A program made the translations under genes and the position numbers. This document shows, in pieces, positions 15,711 to 23,260 of a stretch of DNA of 64,000 bases (positions are counted from its first letter, which is position 1; every line of letters begins with the position of its first letter). The notes beneath the pieces are model-generated. The model worked only from the letters and a program-made list of their open reading frames with translations. It ran no database searches and was not told where the DNA came from. The stretch comes from Cribrihabitans_A pelagius (lineage in GTDB: Bacteria; Pseudomonadota; Alphaproteobacteria; Rhodobacterales; Rhodobacteraceae): the NCBI RefSeq assembly GCF_048820915.1, contig NZ_JBMERR010000022.1, positions 1 to 64,000 on the forward strand, in the 5' to 3' direction.

Positions 15711-16586
15711 ATGAGCGATGCACAAAAGGGCGTGGCCGCGATCCTTGCGGCCTGCACCATCTGGGGGCTCTCGGGCCTGCTTTACAAGGCGCTGTCCCGT
15801 GTCGCCCCGATCGAGGTGCTGGCGCACCGGGTGCTGTGGTCCTTTGCCTTTTTTGCCGCGGTTCTGCTGGTGCAGGGCCGCTTTGGCCTGACCGGCGCGG
15901 CGCTAAAGGACCGCAGCCGGGCGCTCCGGCTCTTGGCAGCGACCGCGATGATTTCCTTCAACTGGTTCCTGTTCATTTCCTCGGTGCAGACGGGCAAGGC
16001 GGCCGAGGCTTCGCTCGGCTATTACATCTTCCCGCTGCTGAGCGTGCTGATCGGCCGCTTCCTGTTTTCCGAACCGCTCTTTCCCGCGCAGAAACTGGCG
16101 GCGCTGCTGGCCGGCGCCGCCGTGCTGGTGCTGACGCTGGGGCTGGGGGTAACGCCATGGGTCTCGCTGATGCTGGCGGCCAGTTTTGCGGCCTATGGCG
16201 CGCTGAAGAAGGGGCTGGACCTCGGCCCCGTGGTTTCCGTCACCACCGAGGTTCTGCTGCTGCTGCCGGTGGCGCTGGCGGTGATCTGGGCCAGCGGCGG
16301 CGGCGGGTTTCAGGCGGGCGGGCGCGATGCGGCTCTGCTGATGCTGGCGGGGCCGCTGACCGGGCTGCCGCTGATCCTGTTCAGCTATGCCGCGCGGCGG
16401 GTGCGGCTGGGCACGGTGGGGGTGCTGCAGTACCTGAACCCGACGCTGCAATTCCTGGTTGCGGTGCTGATCTTCGGCGAGCTGTTCACCCTGTGGCATG
16501 GCATTGCCTTTGTGCTGATCTGGGCGGGGGTGTTTCTGTTCTGCGCCGCGGCGCTGATGCAGGAGCGCCGGGCGGCGCGGCTCTGA
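15711..16586 (+). CDS. rarD: EamA/RarD family transporter
   Basis: 291-residue inner-membrane protein of the drug/metabolite transporter superfamily with about ten membrane segments. The RarD signatures are AACTIWGLSGLLYKALSRVAPIEVLAHRVLWS near the N-terminus and FNWFLFISSVQTGKAAEASLGYYIFPLLSVLIG in the middle. GTVGVLQYLNPTLQFLVAVLIFGE is found in the second EamA repeat. The substrate is unknown. The start at 15711 (MSDAQKGVAAI) follows a GGGG site. Confidence 0.88.
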   Translation: MSDAQKGVAAILAACTIWGLSGLLYKALSRVAPIEVLAHRVLWSFAFFAAVLLVQGRFGLTGAALKDRSRALRLLAATAMISFNWFLFISSVQTGKAAEASLGYYIFPLLSVLIGRFLFSEPLFPAQKLAALLAGAAVLVLTLGLGVTPWVSLMLAASFAAYGALKKGLDLGPVVSVTTEVLLLLPVALAVIWASGGGGFQAGGRDAALLMLAGPLTGLPLILFSYAARRVRLGTVGVLQYLNPTLQFLVAVLIFGELFTLWHGIAFVLIWAGVFLFCAAALMQERRAARL

Positions 16587-16729
16587 CCCCCGTGTCCCTC
16601 CTGCCTTTCTGTGAGGTTTTTCAAGGCTAAAGGGCTTTCGTGTTTTGACCGCTGCTGGCGGGGTTGCTAGGTTTGCGCATCAAGCGGGGGAGCACATCCC
16701 GCGGTACGGGACGGACATGAAGGACTAAG

Positions 16730-18334
16730 ATGGCTGAGAGAACTGGACGCGGGGGCCCTGCGGCCCTGATGTTGGGCGGCGCCGCCGCTGTGGCCGTGGT
16801 GCTGGGCGGCTACGCGCTGGTTCAGTTCGGCGGCTTCGGCAGCGGGACGGGCGGCACCGGGACCGGTGCCGGGAAGGGCAGCGGGACCGCAGACAGCACC
16901 GCGTCGGAAGTGGCCCCGGCCGGGCGTGAATCCAACCAGCCCCTGACCGATATCCTGCTGCGCCAGGCGCAGGAGGACGCGGAGACAGCCACGCAGGCAG
17001 ACCCCCAAAATACCGAAGCGGCAGAGGCGGCGGACACGTCCGTGCCGGACCAGCCGCCCGAGGATACGGCGGCGCTCGCCCCTGACGCGGAGGCAGACCC
17101 CAGCCCGGCGGCGGAGCAGGCTGCGGCGCCCGCCGGTGCGCCGGAAGCAATGGATGAAGGCGCGGCCCCCGCGGCAGAAAGCGCGGCCGAAAGCGCCTCA
17201 GCCCCCGCCGCACCGGAGCTGGACGCGGGCAACGATGGTCTCTTCGTGCTGCAAGCGCCGGAGCTGGGTCTCGTGCGGGTCGACCGCGACGGCGATGTGG
17301 TCATTGCCGGGCGGGCGCAGGCCGGGGTGCGAGTCTCGGTGCTGCTGGACGGGCAGGTGCTGGAGGAGATCCAGGTGCCGCAGGACGGGCAGTTTGTCTC
17401 GCTGGCGTCGATCGCATTTTCTGGCACCGCCCGGGTGATCTCGCTGCTGGCCGAGCATGAAGGGCAGAAGAGCGTCTCGGACAGCTCTTTCATCCTCGCG
17501 CCGGTGACAGTGCCGGATGCCGAAGCAGGGGCAGCCCCGGAGGCGGAGATGGCCGGCGCCGCAGCCCCGGAAGGGGCCGCTCCGGCAGAACCGGTGGAAG
17601 CGCAGGACCATGCGGCGGCCGTCCCGGCGGAAGACCCTGCCAAACCCGCGCCTGAAGGCGCCGCCGTGCCGGCAGGGGCAGGGGCAGAGGCCGTGGCTGA
17701 AGCTGCAGGCGCCGCGCCCGGGACCGGTCCGTCTCAGACCCCCGCCGCGGCTCCGGATCCTGCCGCGGGAACCGGAACCGCCATTGCCGTGCTGCGCGCG
17801 GATGCCGATGGCATCGAGGTGGTGCAGCCCGCGCCGCTGCCGGACCCGGCGCTCACCGGTGAGGTGGCGCTGGACGCGATCAGCTATTCCGAGGCGGGCA
17901 GCGTCGAGCTGGCCGGGCGGGCGCGGCCGCAGTCGCTGGTGCGCATCTACATCGACAACGCCCCGGTGGCCGAGACCGCGGCCGGAGGCTCCGGCCGCTG
18001 GACCCGCAGCTTCGCCGATGTGGCGCCGGGGATCTACACCCTGCGCGTCGATGAGGTGGAGGCGGAGACCGGCACGGTGCTGAGCCGCATCGAAACCCCG
18101 TTCAAACGCGAAGCGCCGGAGGACCTGGCGCTCCCCGCCCCCGAGGAGGTCCCGGCCGGCCACACCCCGCTGGTGCAGGCGGTGACGGTGCAGAAAGGCG
18201 ATACGCTCTGGGCGATCTCGCAGCAGAACTACGGCAGCGGAATTCTTTATGTGCGCTTGTTTGAGGCCAACCGGGACGCGATCCGCAACCCGGACCTGAT
18301 CTACCCGGGGCAGGTTTTCGCTATTCCAGACTGA
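16730..18334 (+). CDS. LysM-domain envelope protein with Ala/Pro-rich linker
   Basis: 534-residue protein with one N-terminal membrane anchor (about 10-32, AALMLGGAAAVAVVLGGYALVQF). A long low-complexity Ala/Pro/Glu-rich linker is interrupted by two Ig-like or carboxypeptidase-regulatory-like modules: LGLVRVDRDGDVVIAGRAQAGVRVSVLLDG, and GSVELAGRARPQSLVRIYIDNAPVAETAAG. The C-terminus (482-534) is a LysM peptidoglycan-binding domain, VQKGDTLWAISQQNYG...IYPGQVFAIPD. It is probably anchored in the inner membrane and bound to the cell wall. Similar LysM proteins are common in Rhodobacterales. A terminator follows immediately. Confidence 0.85.
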   Translation: MAERTGRGGPAALMLGGAAAVAVVLGGYALVQFGGFGSGTGGTGTGAGKGSGTADSTASEVAPAGRESNQPLTDILLRQAQEDAETATQADPQNTEAAEAADTSVPDQPPEDTAALAPDAEADPSPAAEQAAAPAGAPEAMDEGAAPAAESAAESASAPAAPELDAGNDGLFVLQAPELGLVRVDRDGDVVIAGRAQAGVRVSVLLDGQVLEEIQVPQDGQFVSLASIAFSGTARVISLLAEHEGQKSVSDSSFILAPVTVPDAEAGAAPEAEMAGAAAPEGAAPAEPVEAQDHAAAVPAEDPAKPAPEGAAVPAGAGAEAVAEAAGAAPGTGPSQTPAAAPDPAAGTGTAIAVLRADADGIEVVQPAPLPDPALTGEVALDAISYSEAGSVELAGRARPQSLVRIYIDNAPVAETAAGGSGRWTRSFADVAPGIYTLRVDEVEAETGTVLSRIETPFKREAPEDLALPAPEEVPAGHTPLVQAVTVQKGDTLWAISQQNYGSGILYVRLFEANRDAIRNPDLIYPGQVFAIPD

Positions 18335-18343
18335 TATCTGATG

Positions 18344-18371
18344 AAAACGCGGCCCTCGGGGGCGCGTTTTT
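18344..18371 (+). terminator. Rho-independent terminator after the LysM gene
   Basis: AAAACGCG (18344-18351) pairs with CGCGTTTT (18363-18370) around a GC-rich inner hairpin, followed by T. It lies 10 bp after the stop. Confidence 0.75.
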
Positions 18372-18436
18372 CACCTCTCCCCCCTCGTAAGCCCGGCCTT
18401 TGCTGCCTATCTCGCAAGGTCCAGCAAGGAAGACCG

Positions 18437-20245
18437 ATGACCCAGACCGAGACCCCCTCCGCGCGGGAGGAACGCCGCTCCGGACTGCGCACGATGCGCA
18501 AGGTTGGCCCCTACCTCTGGCCCGAGGGCAACCGCGCCATCAAGATCCGGGTGGTGATCGCGCTGGTGGTGCTGGTGCTGGCCAAGCTGATCGCGGTCTA
18601 CACGCCGATCCTGTACAAGGGGGCGGTTGACGGTCTGGCGGGCGAGGGCGTGCCGCCCCTGGCGCTGGGGGCGATCGGGCTCACCGTTGCCTACGGCATG
18701 TCGCGTATCCTCACCACCGGGTTCCAGCAGCTGCGCGATGCGGTCTTTGCCCCCGTCGGCCAGCGCGCCCTGCGGCGTCTGGCGCTGGAGACCTTCACCC
18801 ACATCCACCGCCTGTCGATGCGCTATCACATCACCCGCAAGACCGGCGGCCTCAGCCGCATCATCGAACGCGGCGTGAAGGGGGTGGAGTTCCTGTTGCG
18901 CTTCATGCTGTTCTCCATCGGCCCGCTTATCCTGGAGCTTTCTCTGGTGGCGGTGATCCTCACCGTGATGTTCGATGCGCGCTACCTGCTGGTCGTGGCC
19001 GTCACCATCGCGCTTTATGTCGCCTTCACCTTTGCGGTGACCGAATGGCGGGTGAAGCTCCGGCGGGAGATGAACCGGCAGGACACCGACGCCAACCAGA
19101 AGGCGATCGACAGCCTTCTGAACTTCGAGACGGTGAAATATTTCGTCGCCGAGGAGCGCGAGGCGGCGCGCTATGACGGCGCCATGCGCGGCTATGCGGC
19201 GGCGGCGCTGAAGACCGCCTATTCGCTGGCGGCGCTGAACTTCGGCCAGAGCGTGATCATCACCGCAGGGCTGGTCGGCGTGATGGTGATGGCGGCGGCG
19301 GGCGTGCAGCAGGGCGGCATGACGGTGGGCGATTTCGTCATGGTGAACGCCTACATGATCCAGATCACCGTGCCGCTGAACTTCCTCGGCACCGTCTACC
19401 GCGAGATCCGCCAGAGCCTGGTGGACATGGGCGAGATGTTCGACCTTCTGGAGCAGCCCGCCGATGTGACCGACCGCAAAGGCGCGAAGCCCTTGCAGGT
19501 GAACGGCGGCCGCATCACGCTGGAGGATCTGCGGTTTTCCTATGACAGCGGCCGGGAGATCCTGAAGGGCGTCAGCCTGGAAGCGCAGCCGGGGCAGACC
19601 GTTGCCATCGTCGGCTCCACCGGGTCGGGCAAGTCCACCATCGGGCGGCTGTTGTTCCGGTTTTATGACGTGACCGGCGGTGCCTTGAAGATCGACGGGC
19701 AGGACGTGCGCGATGTCACCCAGAAGAGTCTGCACGCCGCGATCGGCGTGGTGCCGCAGGACACCGTGCTGTTCAACGACACCATCCGCTACAACATCGC
19801 CTATGGCCGCGAGGGCGCGACCCGCGAGGAGGTCGAACAGGCCGCCCGCGATGCCCAGATCCACGATTTCATCAATGCGCTGCCCGAGGGTTACGAGACC
19901 CAGGTCGGCGAGCGCGGCCTGAAGCTGTCGGGCGGGGAGAAGCAGCGGGTGGGGATTGCCCGGACGCTGCTGAAGAACCCGCCGATCCTGCTCTTGGACG
20001 AGGCCACCTCGGCATTGGATACCGCGACTGAGCAGGACATCCAGGAGGCGCTGGCGCGGGCCGGGCAGGGGCGCACGGTGATCACCATCGCGCACCGGCT
20101 GTCGACCATCGCCGAAGCCGACCGCATCGTCGTGCTGGAACAGGGCGAGATCGCCGAGACCGGCACCCACGGGGAGCTTCTGGCCCGGGACGGCCGCTAC
20201 GCCGCGCTCTGGCGGCGCCAGCAGGCCAGCGAACAGGCCGCATGA
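18437..20245 (+). CDS. Atm1-like ABC transporter, fused permease and ATPase
   Basis: 602-residue half-transporter with six membrane helices (about 45-320) and a C-terminal ATPase. The motifs are Walker A GSTGSGKST (about 392-400), Q-loop GVVPQDTVLFNDTIRYNIAYG, signature LSGGEKQRV, Walker B ILLLDEATSALD and H-loop IAHRLST. LAKLIAVYTPILYKGAVDGL and FNDTIRYNIAYGR are typical of the Atm1/ABCB7 group, which exports glutathione-linked sulfur or metal conjugates. The start at 18437 follows an AAGGAAG site. It ends 9 bp before a convergent small gene. Confidence 0.88.
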   Translation: MTQTETPSAREERRSGLRTMRKVGPYLWPEGNRAIKIRVVIALVVLVLAKLIAVYTPILYKGAVDGLAGEGVPPLALGAIGLTVAYGMSRILTTGFQQLRDAVFAPVGQRALRRLALETFTHIHRLSMRYHITRKTGGLSRIIERGVKGVEFLLRFMLFSIGPLILELSLVAVILTVMFDARYLLVVAVTIALYVAFTFAVTEWRVKLRREMNRQDTDANQKAIDSLLNFETVKYFVAEEREAARYDGAMRGYAAAALKTAYSLAALNFGQSVIITAGLVGVMVMAAAGVQQGGMTVGDFVMVNAYMIQITVPLNFLGTVYREIRQSLVDMGEMFDLLEQPADVTDRKGAKPLQVNGGRITLEDLRFSYDSGREILKGVSLEAQPGQTVAIVGSTGSGKSTIGRLLFRFYDVTGGALKIDGQDVRDVTQKSLHAAIGVVPQDTVLFNDTIRYNIAYGREGATREEVEQAARDAQIHDFINALPEGYETQVGERGLKLSGGEKQRVGIARTLLKNPPILLLDEATSALDTATEQDIQEALARAGQGRTVITIAHRLSTIAEADRIVVLEQGEIAETGTHGELLARDGRYAALWRRQQASEQAA

Positions 20246-20254
20246 GCGGGCCTC

Positions 20255-20479
20255 CTATCCGCCGACGTAAACGCCATCCCTGGGGTAGTAGAAAACCTTC
20301 TGATTGTGCAGCCGGCCGAGAAGCTCATGGATACGGCGCAGCTGTGCTTCGGTGTCCTGGGCGGGACCCTCCCCGCCCGCGGGCGCGTCGGCCAGCTCAT
20401 CCCGTCTGCGCCTGAGCGCAGTTTCAATCAGATCCATGTCATCGACCGACAGGGCAAACATCTCGTTGAACTCGGGCAT
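20255..20479 (-). CDS. Conserved hypothetical small protein
   Basis: 74-residue soluble protein, MPEFNEMFALSVDDMDLIETALRRRRDEL..., with EAQLRRIHELLGRLHNQKVFYYPRDGVYVGG at the C-terminus. It is mostly alpha-helical by composition, and the two helices suggest a short coiled coil. The start at 20479 is chosen because a good GGAGGCGGAG ribosome-binding site precedes it; an in-frame ATG 24 bp upstream has none. No domain recognised. It is convergent with the ABC transporter gene. Confidence 0.7.
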   Translation of the reverse strand: MPEFNEMFALSVDDMDLIETALRRRRDELADAPAGGEGPAQDTEAQLRRIHELLGRLHNQKVFYYPRDGVYVGG

Positions 20480-20754
20480 CTCCGCCTCCATGCACTGAGC
20501 CAAGCGGCGCCTGAGGCCCGGCTGGGCGCGGCACCTTGGGAACAGGATGGGGGAGGCAGGGGCGTTTGGCTAGAGGGGAGGAGCTGCGCGGCTCGGGCAA
20601 CGCCCGTGCATCACGCGGCAGGGCGCATATCCGCCAAACGCGGACAACGTCCGGCCGGTGGCCTGCGAAGAGCCCCTGACCCTTCCCGCCGGCGGAGCCG
20701 GTGGCCTGCGCCGTTGCAAGTTGGACCAGGCCGGAAGCAGAGGTCAGGACGAAT

Positions 20755-21129
20755 TCATCGTTTTTCGGCCGCCGCGACAACAGTCGGCAGCATGCTGTCC
20801 ACGCACAGCGGCATGGCGAAGCTGGCGACGACACCCGGCGTGCGGGCAGCCTCCGATTTCTCTGCTGCCGAAAGGACAATCGTCGGGATATTCTTCCCCA
20901 TCAGCCAGTCTAAAGCCTGACGGGACTGATCATCCCAGGACCGCAGGTCAACAATAGCCGCGTCAAAACTGCGGGAATCCGTTGTCTTCAGTTCGTGCAG
21001 ATCATAGCCGTACTGGTAGAACGCAGCATACCCGATCGAACTCAAGGCTTCCTCGATATCGATTGCAAGCACTGCGTTCCCGGTTAGAAGAACAATCATT
21101 TTGCGGTCGTGAGGCGCGGTCTTGGTCAT
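20755..21129 (-). CDS. Degenerate response-regulator receiver protein (stand-alone)
   Basis: 124-residue protein whose pattern follows a CheY-like receiver: strand 1 MIVLLTGNAVLAIDIEEALSSIGY, strand 3 SFDAAIVDLRSW, strand 4 IPTIVLSA and strand 5 VASFAMPLCVDSML. Asp61 sits at the phosphoacceptor position. However, the acidic pair after strand 1 is replaced by Gly17-Asn18, and the conserved Lys before the strand-5 proline is Met106. It is therefore probably a pseudo-receiver that does not take up phosphate normally. It has no output domain. It is divergent from a ribbon-helix-helix gene across an AT-rich spacer. Confidence 0.75.
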   Translation of the reverse strand: MTKTAPHDRKMIVLLTGNAVLAIDIEEALSSIGYAAFYQYGYDLHELKTTDSRSFDAAIVDLRSWDDQSRQALDWLMGKNIPTIVLSAAEKSEAARTPGVVASFAMPLCVDSMLPTVVAAAEKR

Positions 21130-21156
21130 ATCAGCCTCCTTAATCCACTATAGTAC

Positions 21157-21172
21157 AATTTTCAAGAAAATT
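21157..21172. promoter_or_regulatory. AT-rich dyad between the pseudo-receiver and RHH genes
   Basis: Perfect inverted repeat AATTTTC-AA-GAAAATT, 28 bp upstream of the pseudo-receiver start, within the most AT-rich stretch of the local region (about 21125-21195). It is a candidate operator or UP-element-like site. The ribbon-helix-helix protein encoded at 21335 is an obvious candidate binder, but that is inference. Confidence 0.4.
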
Positions 21173-21334
21173 TATTTTTTTCAATTGCTTATGTTGATGC
21201 CCTTTAGGCGCCTGAACAGATTGCGCGACTTGCGCAACCGGCTGTGCCGGCTGAACCTGGCTTCTTTGCGTCGCTTGATCACGTGGCTCAGGCGGCGTAA
21301 ACTGAGTAAGTGTGCGACCACGTGGAGTTGATTC

Positions 21335-21550
21335 ATGGCGACTGCGAAGAGGATGGAGCGGCTTCAGATCATGGTCTCGGAGGAGGAACTCCGCGCGCTG
21401 GACGATTTCCGTTTTGCGGCGCGTATGCCAAGCCGGGCTTCGGCGGTCCGTGAACTGCTCCGCCGCGGTCTCTCCGCAGAGGGCTATTTCGCTCAGGCGG
21501 ATGGCGGGGAGGCCTCGGGCAGCTTCGGCATTCTGCGGTCCGAAGAATAG
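21335..21550 (+). CDS. Ribbon-helix-helix DNA-binding protein
   Basis: 71-residue protein with a compact RHH (CopG/Arc-like) fold. The beta strand is MERLQIMVSEEELRALDDFRF and the helix-turn-helix-like pair is MPSRASAVRELLRRGLSAEG. Such proteins act as dimeric repressors or antitoxins. No toxin-like gene lies next to it, so an antitoxin role is not supported. It is divergent from the pseudo-receiver gene across a 205-bp AT-rich region. Confidence 0.8.
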   Translation: MATAKRMERLQIMVSEEELRALDDFRFAARMPSRASAVRELLRRGLSAEGYFAQADGGEASGSFGILRSEE

Positions 21551-21688
21551 GATTCTCCATGTCCCGGGCGCGGGCAATGGGTCAGCGCCGTTCTTGCCGC
21601 CCGGCGGCGGTGAGCCTGCGGGGGCTTGCTCTCCTCCCTGGATTGCGCGCCGTCGGATGCGGTCGGGGCCGGTCCGGCACGGGGGCGG

Positions 21689-22039
21689 CTAGTCCGGCAT
21701 TCCGGGGTCTTCCAAGGTAGCGGCCCATGTCTGCGACCAGGCGCCCAGGGGTTTCAGCAGGTGAAACAGCTCGGTGCCGGTGGCGGTCAGCTGGTAGCCC
21801 GCCTCGCACCGCGTCACCAGGCCGCGGGCCGTCAGCTCCTTCAGGCGTTTGTTCAGCACCGTGGGCGAGACGCCCTCGCAGCTCTCCTGAAGCTGGCGGA
21901 ATGTCATCGGGCGCTGGGAGAGCTGCCAGACCACCCCCAGCGCCCAGCTGCGGCCCAGAAGATCGAAGAGCGCCATGATCGGCTTGCCCGACTTCGAGCC
22001 GCGCACCGGCCGGCCGGGGGCAGGGACGTTCAGGGGCAT
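21689..22039 (-). CDS. HxlR-family transcriptional regulator
   Basis: 116-residue winged helix-turn-helix protein. The family signature is clear: MALFDLLGRSWALGVVWQLSQRPMTFRQLQESCEGVSPTVLNKRLKELTARGLVTR (about 22-77), followed by YQLTATGTELFHLLKPLGAWSQTW. HxlR-type regulators respond to small electrophiles or aromatic compounds and bind inverted repeats. It is divergent from an EamA transporter gene, and the intergenic space holds two GCTAC-type palindromes. It probably represses itself and the transporter. Confidence 0.9.
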   Translation of the reverse strand: MPLNVPAPGRPVRGSKSGKPIMALFDLLGRSWALGVVWQLSQRPMTFRQLQESCEGVSPTVLNKRLKELTARGLVTRCEAGYQLTATGTELFHLLKPLGAWSQTWAATLEDPGMPD

Positions 22040-22053
22040 GGGTTTTCCTCCTT

Positions 22054-22096
22054 GCTACATTTTATGTAGCGGTTTAGTGCTACGGATTGTGTAGCA
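22054..22096. promoter_or_regulatory. Two GCTAC inverted repeats, probable HxlR operators
   Basis: Site 1 is GCTACATTTTATGTAGC (22054-22070), 7-bp perfect arms. Site 2 is TGCTACGGATTGTGTAGCA (22078-22096), 6-bp perfect arms. Their centres are 25 bp apart and they fill the 75-bp space between the divergent hxlR-type and EamA genes. Shared half-site GCTAC and the placement make them likely operators for the adjacent regulator. Confidence 0.75.
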
Positions 22097-22114
22097 TATT
22101 TGCAGGGAGTTGCC

Positions 22115-23005
22115 ATGCTCTTTCTTCCTCCTCTGGCCGCTGTGGCGGCCTCTTTCGGCTGGGCCACGGGCATTGTGCTGGCGCAGCGCCCGGCGCGGAT
22201 GCTGGGCGCTTTCGAGTTCACGCGGATCCAGCTGATTGCCTGTTCGGCGCTGCTGGCCGCGCTGTGCAGCGCGCTTGGCTACTGGCAGTCAATTGTCTGG
22301 AGCTTCTGGCCGTCTTACGCCGCAAGTATCTGTATCGGCATCGTTCTGGGCAATCTGGCGATGATCGAATGCCTGCGGCGGGCCGGGCCGCGGCGGACCG
22401 AGCTGTTGCTGTCGCTGAAGGCGCCGCTGGTTGCGGGCATGGCGTTTCTGTGGCTGGGGGAGGTGCCCTCGGCCACGGACGTCTCGGGCGCGGCGCTGGC
22501 GCTGTGCGGGGTCGGGCTGGCGATCCGATTCGGGGCTGACGAGCGGTCCGAAAGCGATGCCGCGACCGGCAGTATGGCCGTGATCGTGCTGCTGGGGGTG
22601 GCAGCGACCGGGTTTCAGGGTTTTGGCTTCCTGGTGATGAAGCCCGCGATGCTGGCAGGCACCGAGCCACTCGCGGCTTCGGCGATCCGGCTGCTCGGGG
22701 CGGCGTTTGTGATCTCGGTCGCGGCGCTTTGGCCCGCGCGCCTGTTGCGCGGCCAGAGCGAGCTGTCGCCCTGGCTGTTGGGGCGGACGGTGCTGCCGGG
22801 GGTCATCGGGTATGGCGTCTCCTCGTCGCTGCTGCTCTATGCCTTTGCCCATTTCGACGCGGGCATCGCTGCCGTGCTGGGCTCGCTGTCGCCGGTGCTG
22901 GTGCTGCCGATCCTGTGGCTGAAGGAGGGGCTGGTGCCGCCCGTCCCGGCCATCGCCGGGGCGCTGCTGGCGGTGGCGGGGACGACGGTTATTGTCGTGG
23001 CCTGA
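22115..23005 (+). CDS. EamA family transporter
   Basis: 296-residue membrane protein with ten predicted hydrophobic segments and the two-EamA-repeat layout of the drug/metabolite superfamily. The end of the second repeat reads FDAGIAAVLGSLSPVLVLPILWLKEGLVPPVPAIAGALLAVAGTTVIVVA. The start at 22115 (MLFLPPLAAVAASFGWATG) is preferred because a GGGAG site precedes it; an upstream ATG at 22100 lies closer to the operator. The substrate is unknown. The divergent HxlR regulator suggests inducible export. Confidence 0.85.
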   Translation: MLFLPPLAAVAASFGWATGIVLAQRPARMLGAFEFTRIQLIACSALLAALCSALGYWQSIVWSFWPSYAASICIGIVLGNLAMIECLRRAGPRRTELLLSLKAPLVAGMAFLWLGEVPSATDVSGAALALCGVGLAIRFGADERSESDAATGSMAVIVLLGVAATGFQGFGFLVMKPAMLAGTEPLAASAIRLLGAAFVISVAALWPARLLRGQSELSPWLLGRTVLPGVIGYGVSSSLLLYAFAHFDAGIAAVLGSLSPVLVLPILWLKEGLVPPVPAIAGALLAVAGTTVIVVA

Positions 23006-23150
23006 GATGCGGGGGGAGCCGCGGCACCTCAACCCCAATAGCTCCGCCGGAGCCCGGCCCTGTGCGGTTCGGAGTCCAGCCGGATGACGACCCTTTCCAG
23101 CGCGGCTATTCTCATTCTCATGTCCGGTTTGCCGGCAAGATGCTTGGGGG

Positions 23151-23170
23151 CGGCGGCCTTGTTCCGCGCT
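23151..23170 (+). repeat. Short fragment of the dispersed repeat
   Basis: GGCGGCCTTGTTCCGCGCT matches the very 3' end of the 140-bp repeat exactly, but no other part of it is present. It lies in the 255-bp space between the EamA gene and the 3' end of the RND gene, where nothing else was recognised. Confidence 0.45.
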
Positions 23171-23260
23171 GGGGAGGAGTGCCACCGGACCCTGCGCGCG
23201 TGGTTCGTCCGGCTGCGCCCCGCGCGGCAAGAAGCCCCGCCAGTCCGGCGGAGCTTCTGC

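Noticed and set aside
21122..21331. Small Arg/Leu-rich plus-strand frame
   Set aside because: It starts at the very end of the pseudo-receiver gene, runs through the AT-rich spacer, has no ribosome-binding site and shows no family resemblance.
21335..21550. Toxin-antitoxin system
   Set aside because: The ribbon-helix-helix protein has no adjacent toxin-like frame; the neighbours are a divergent pseudo-receiver gene and a convergent HxlR gene.
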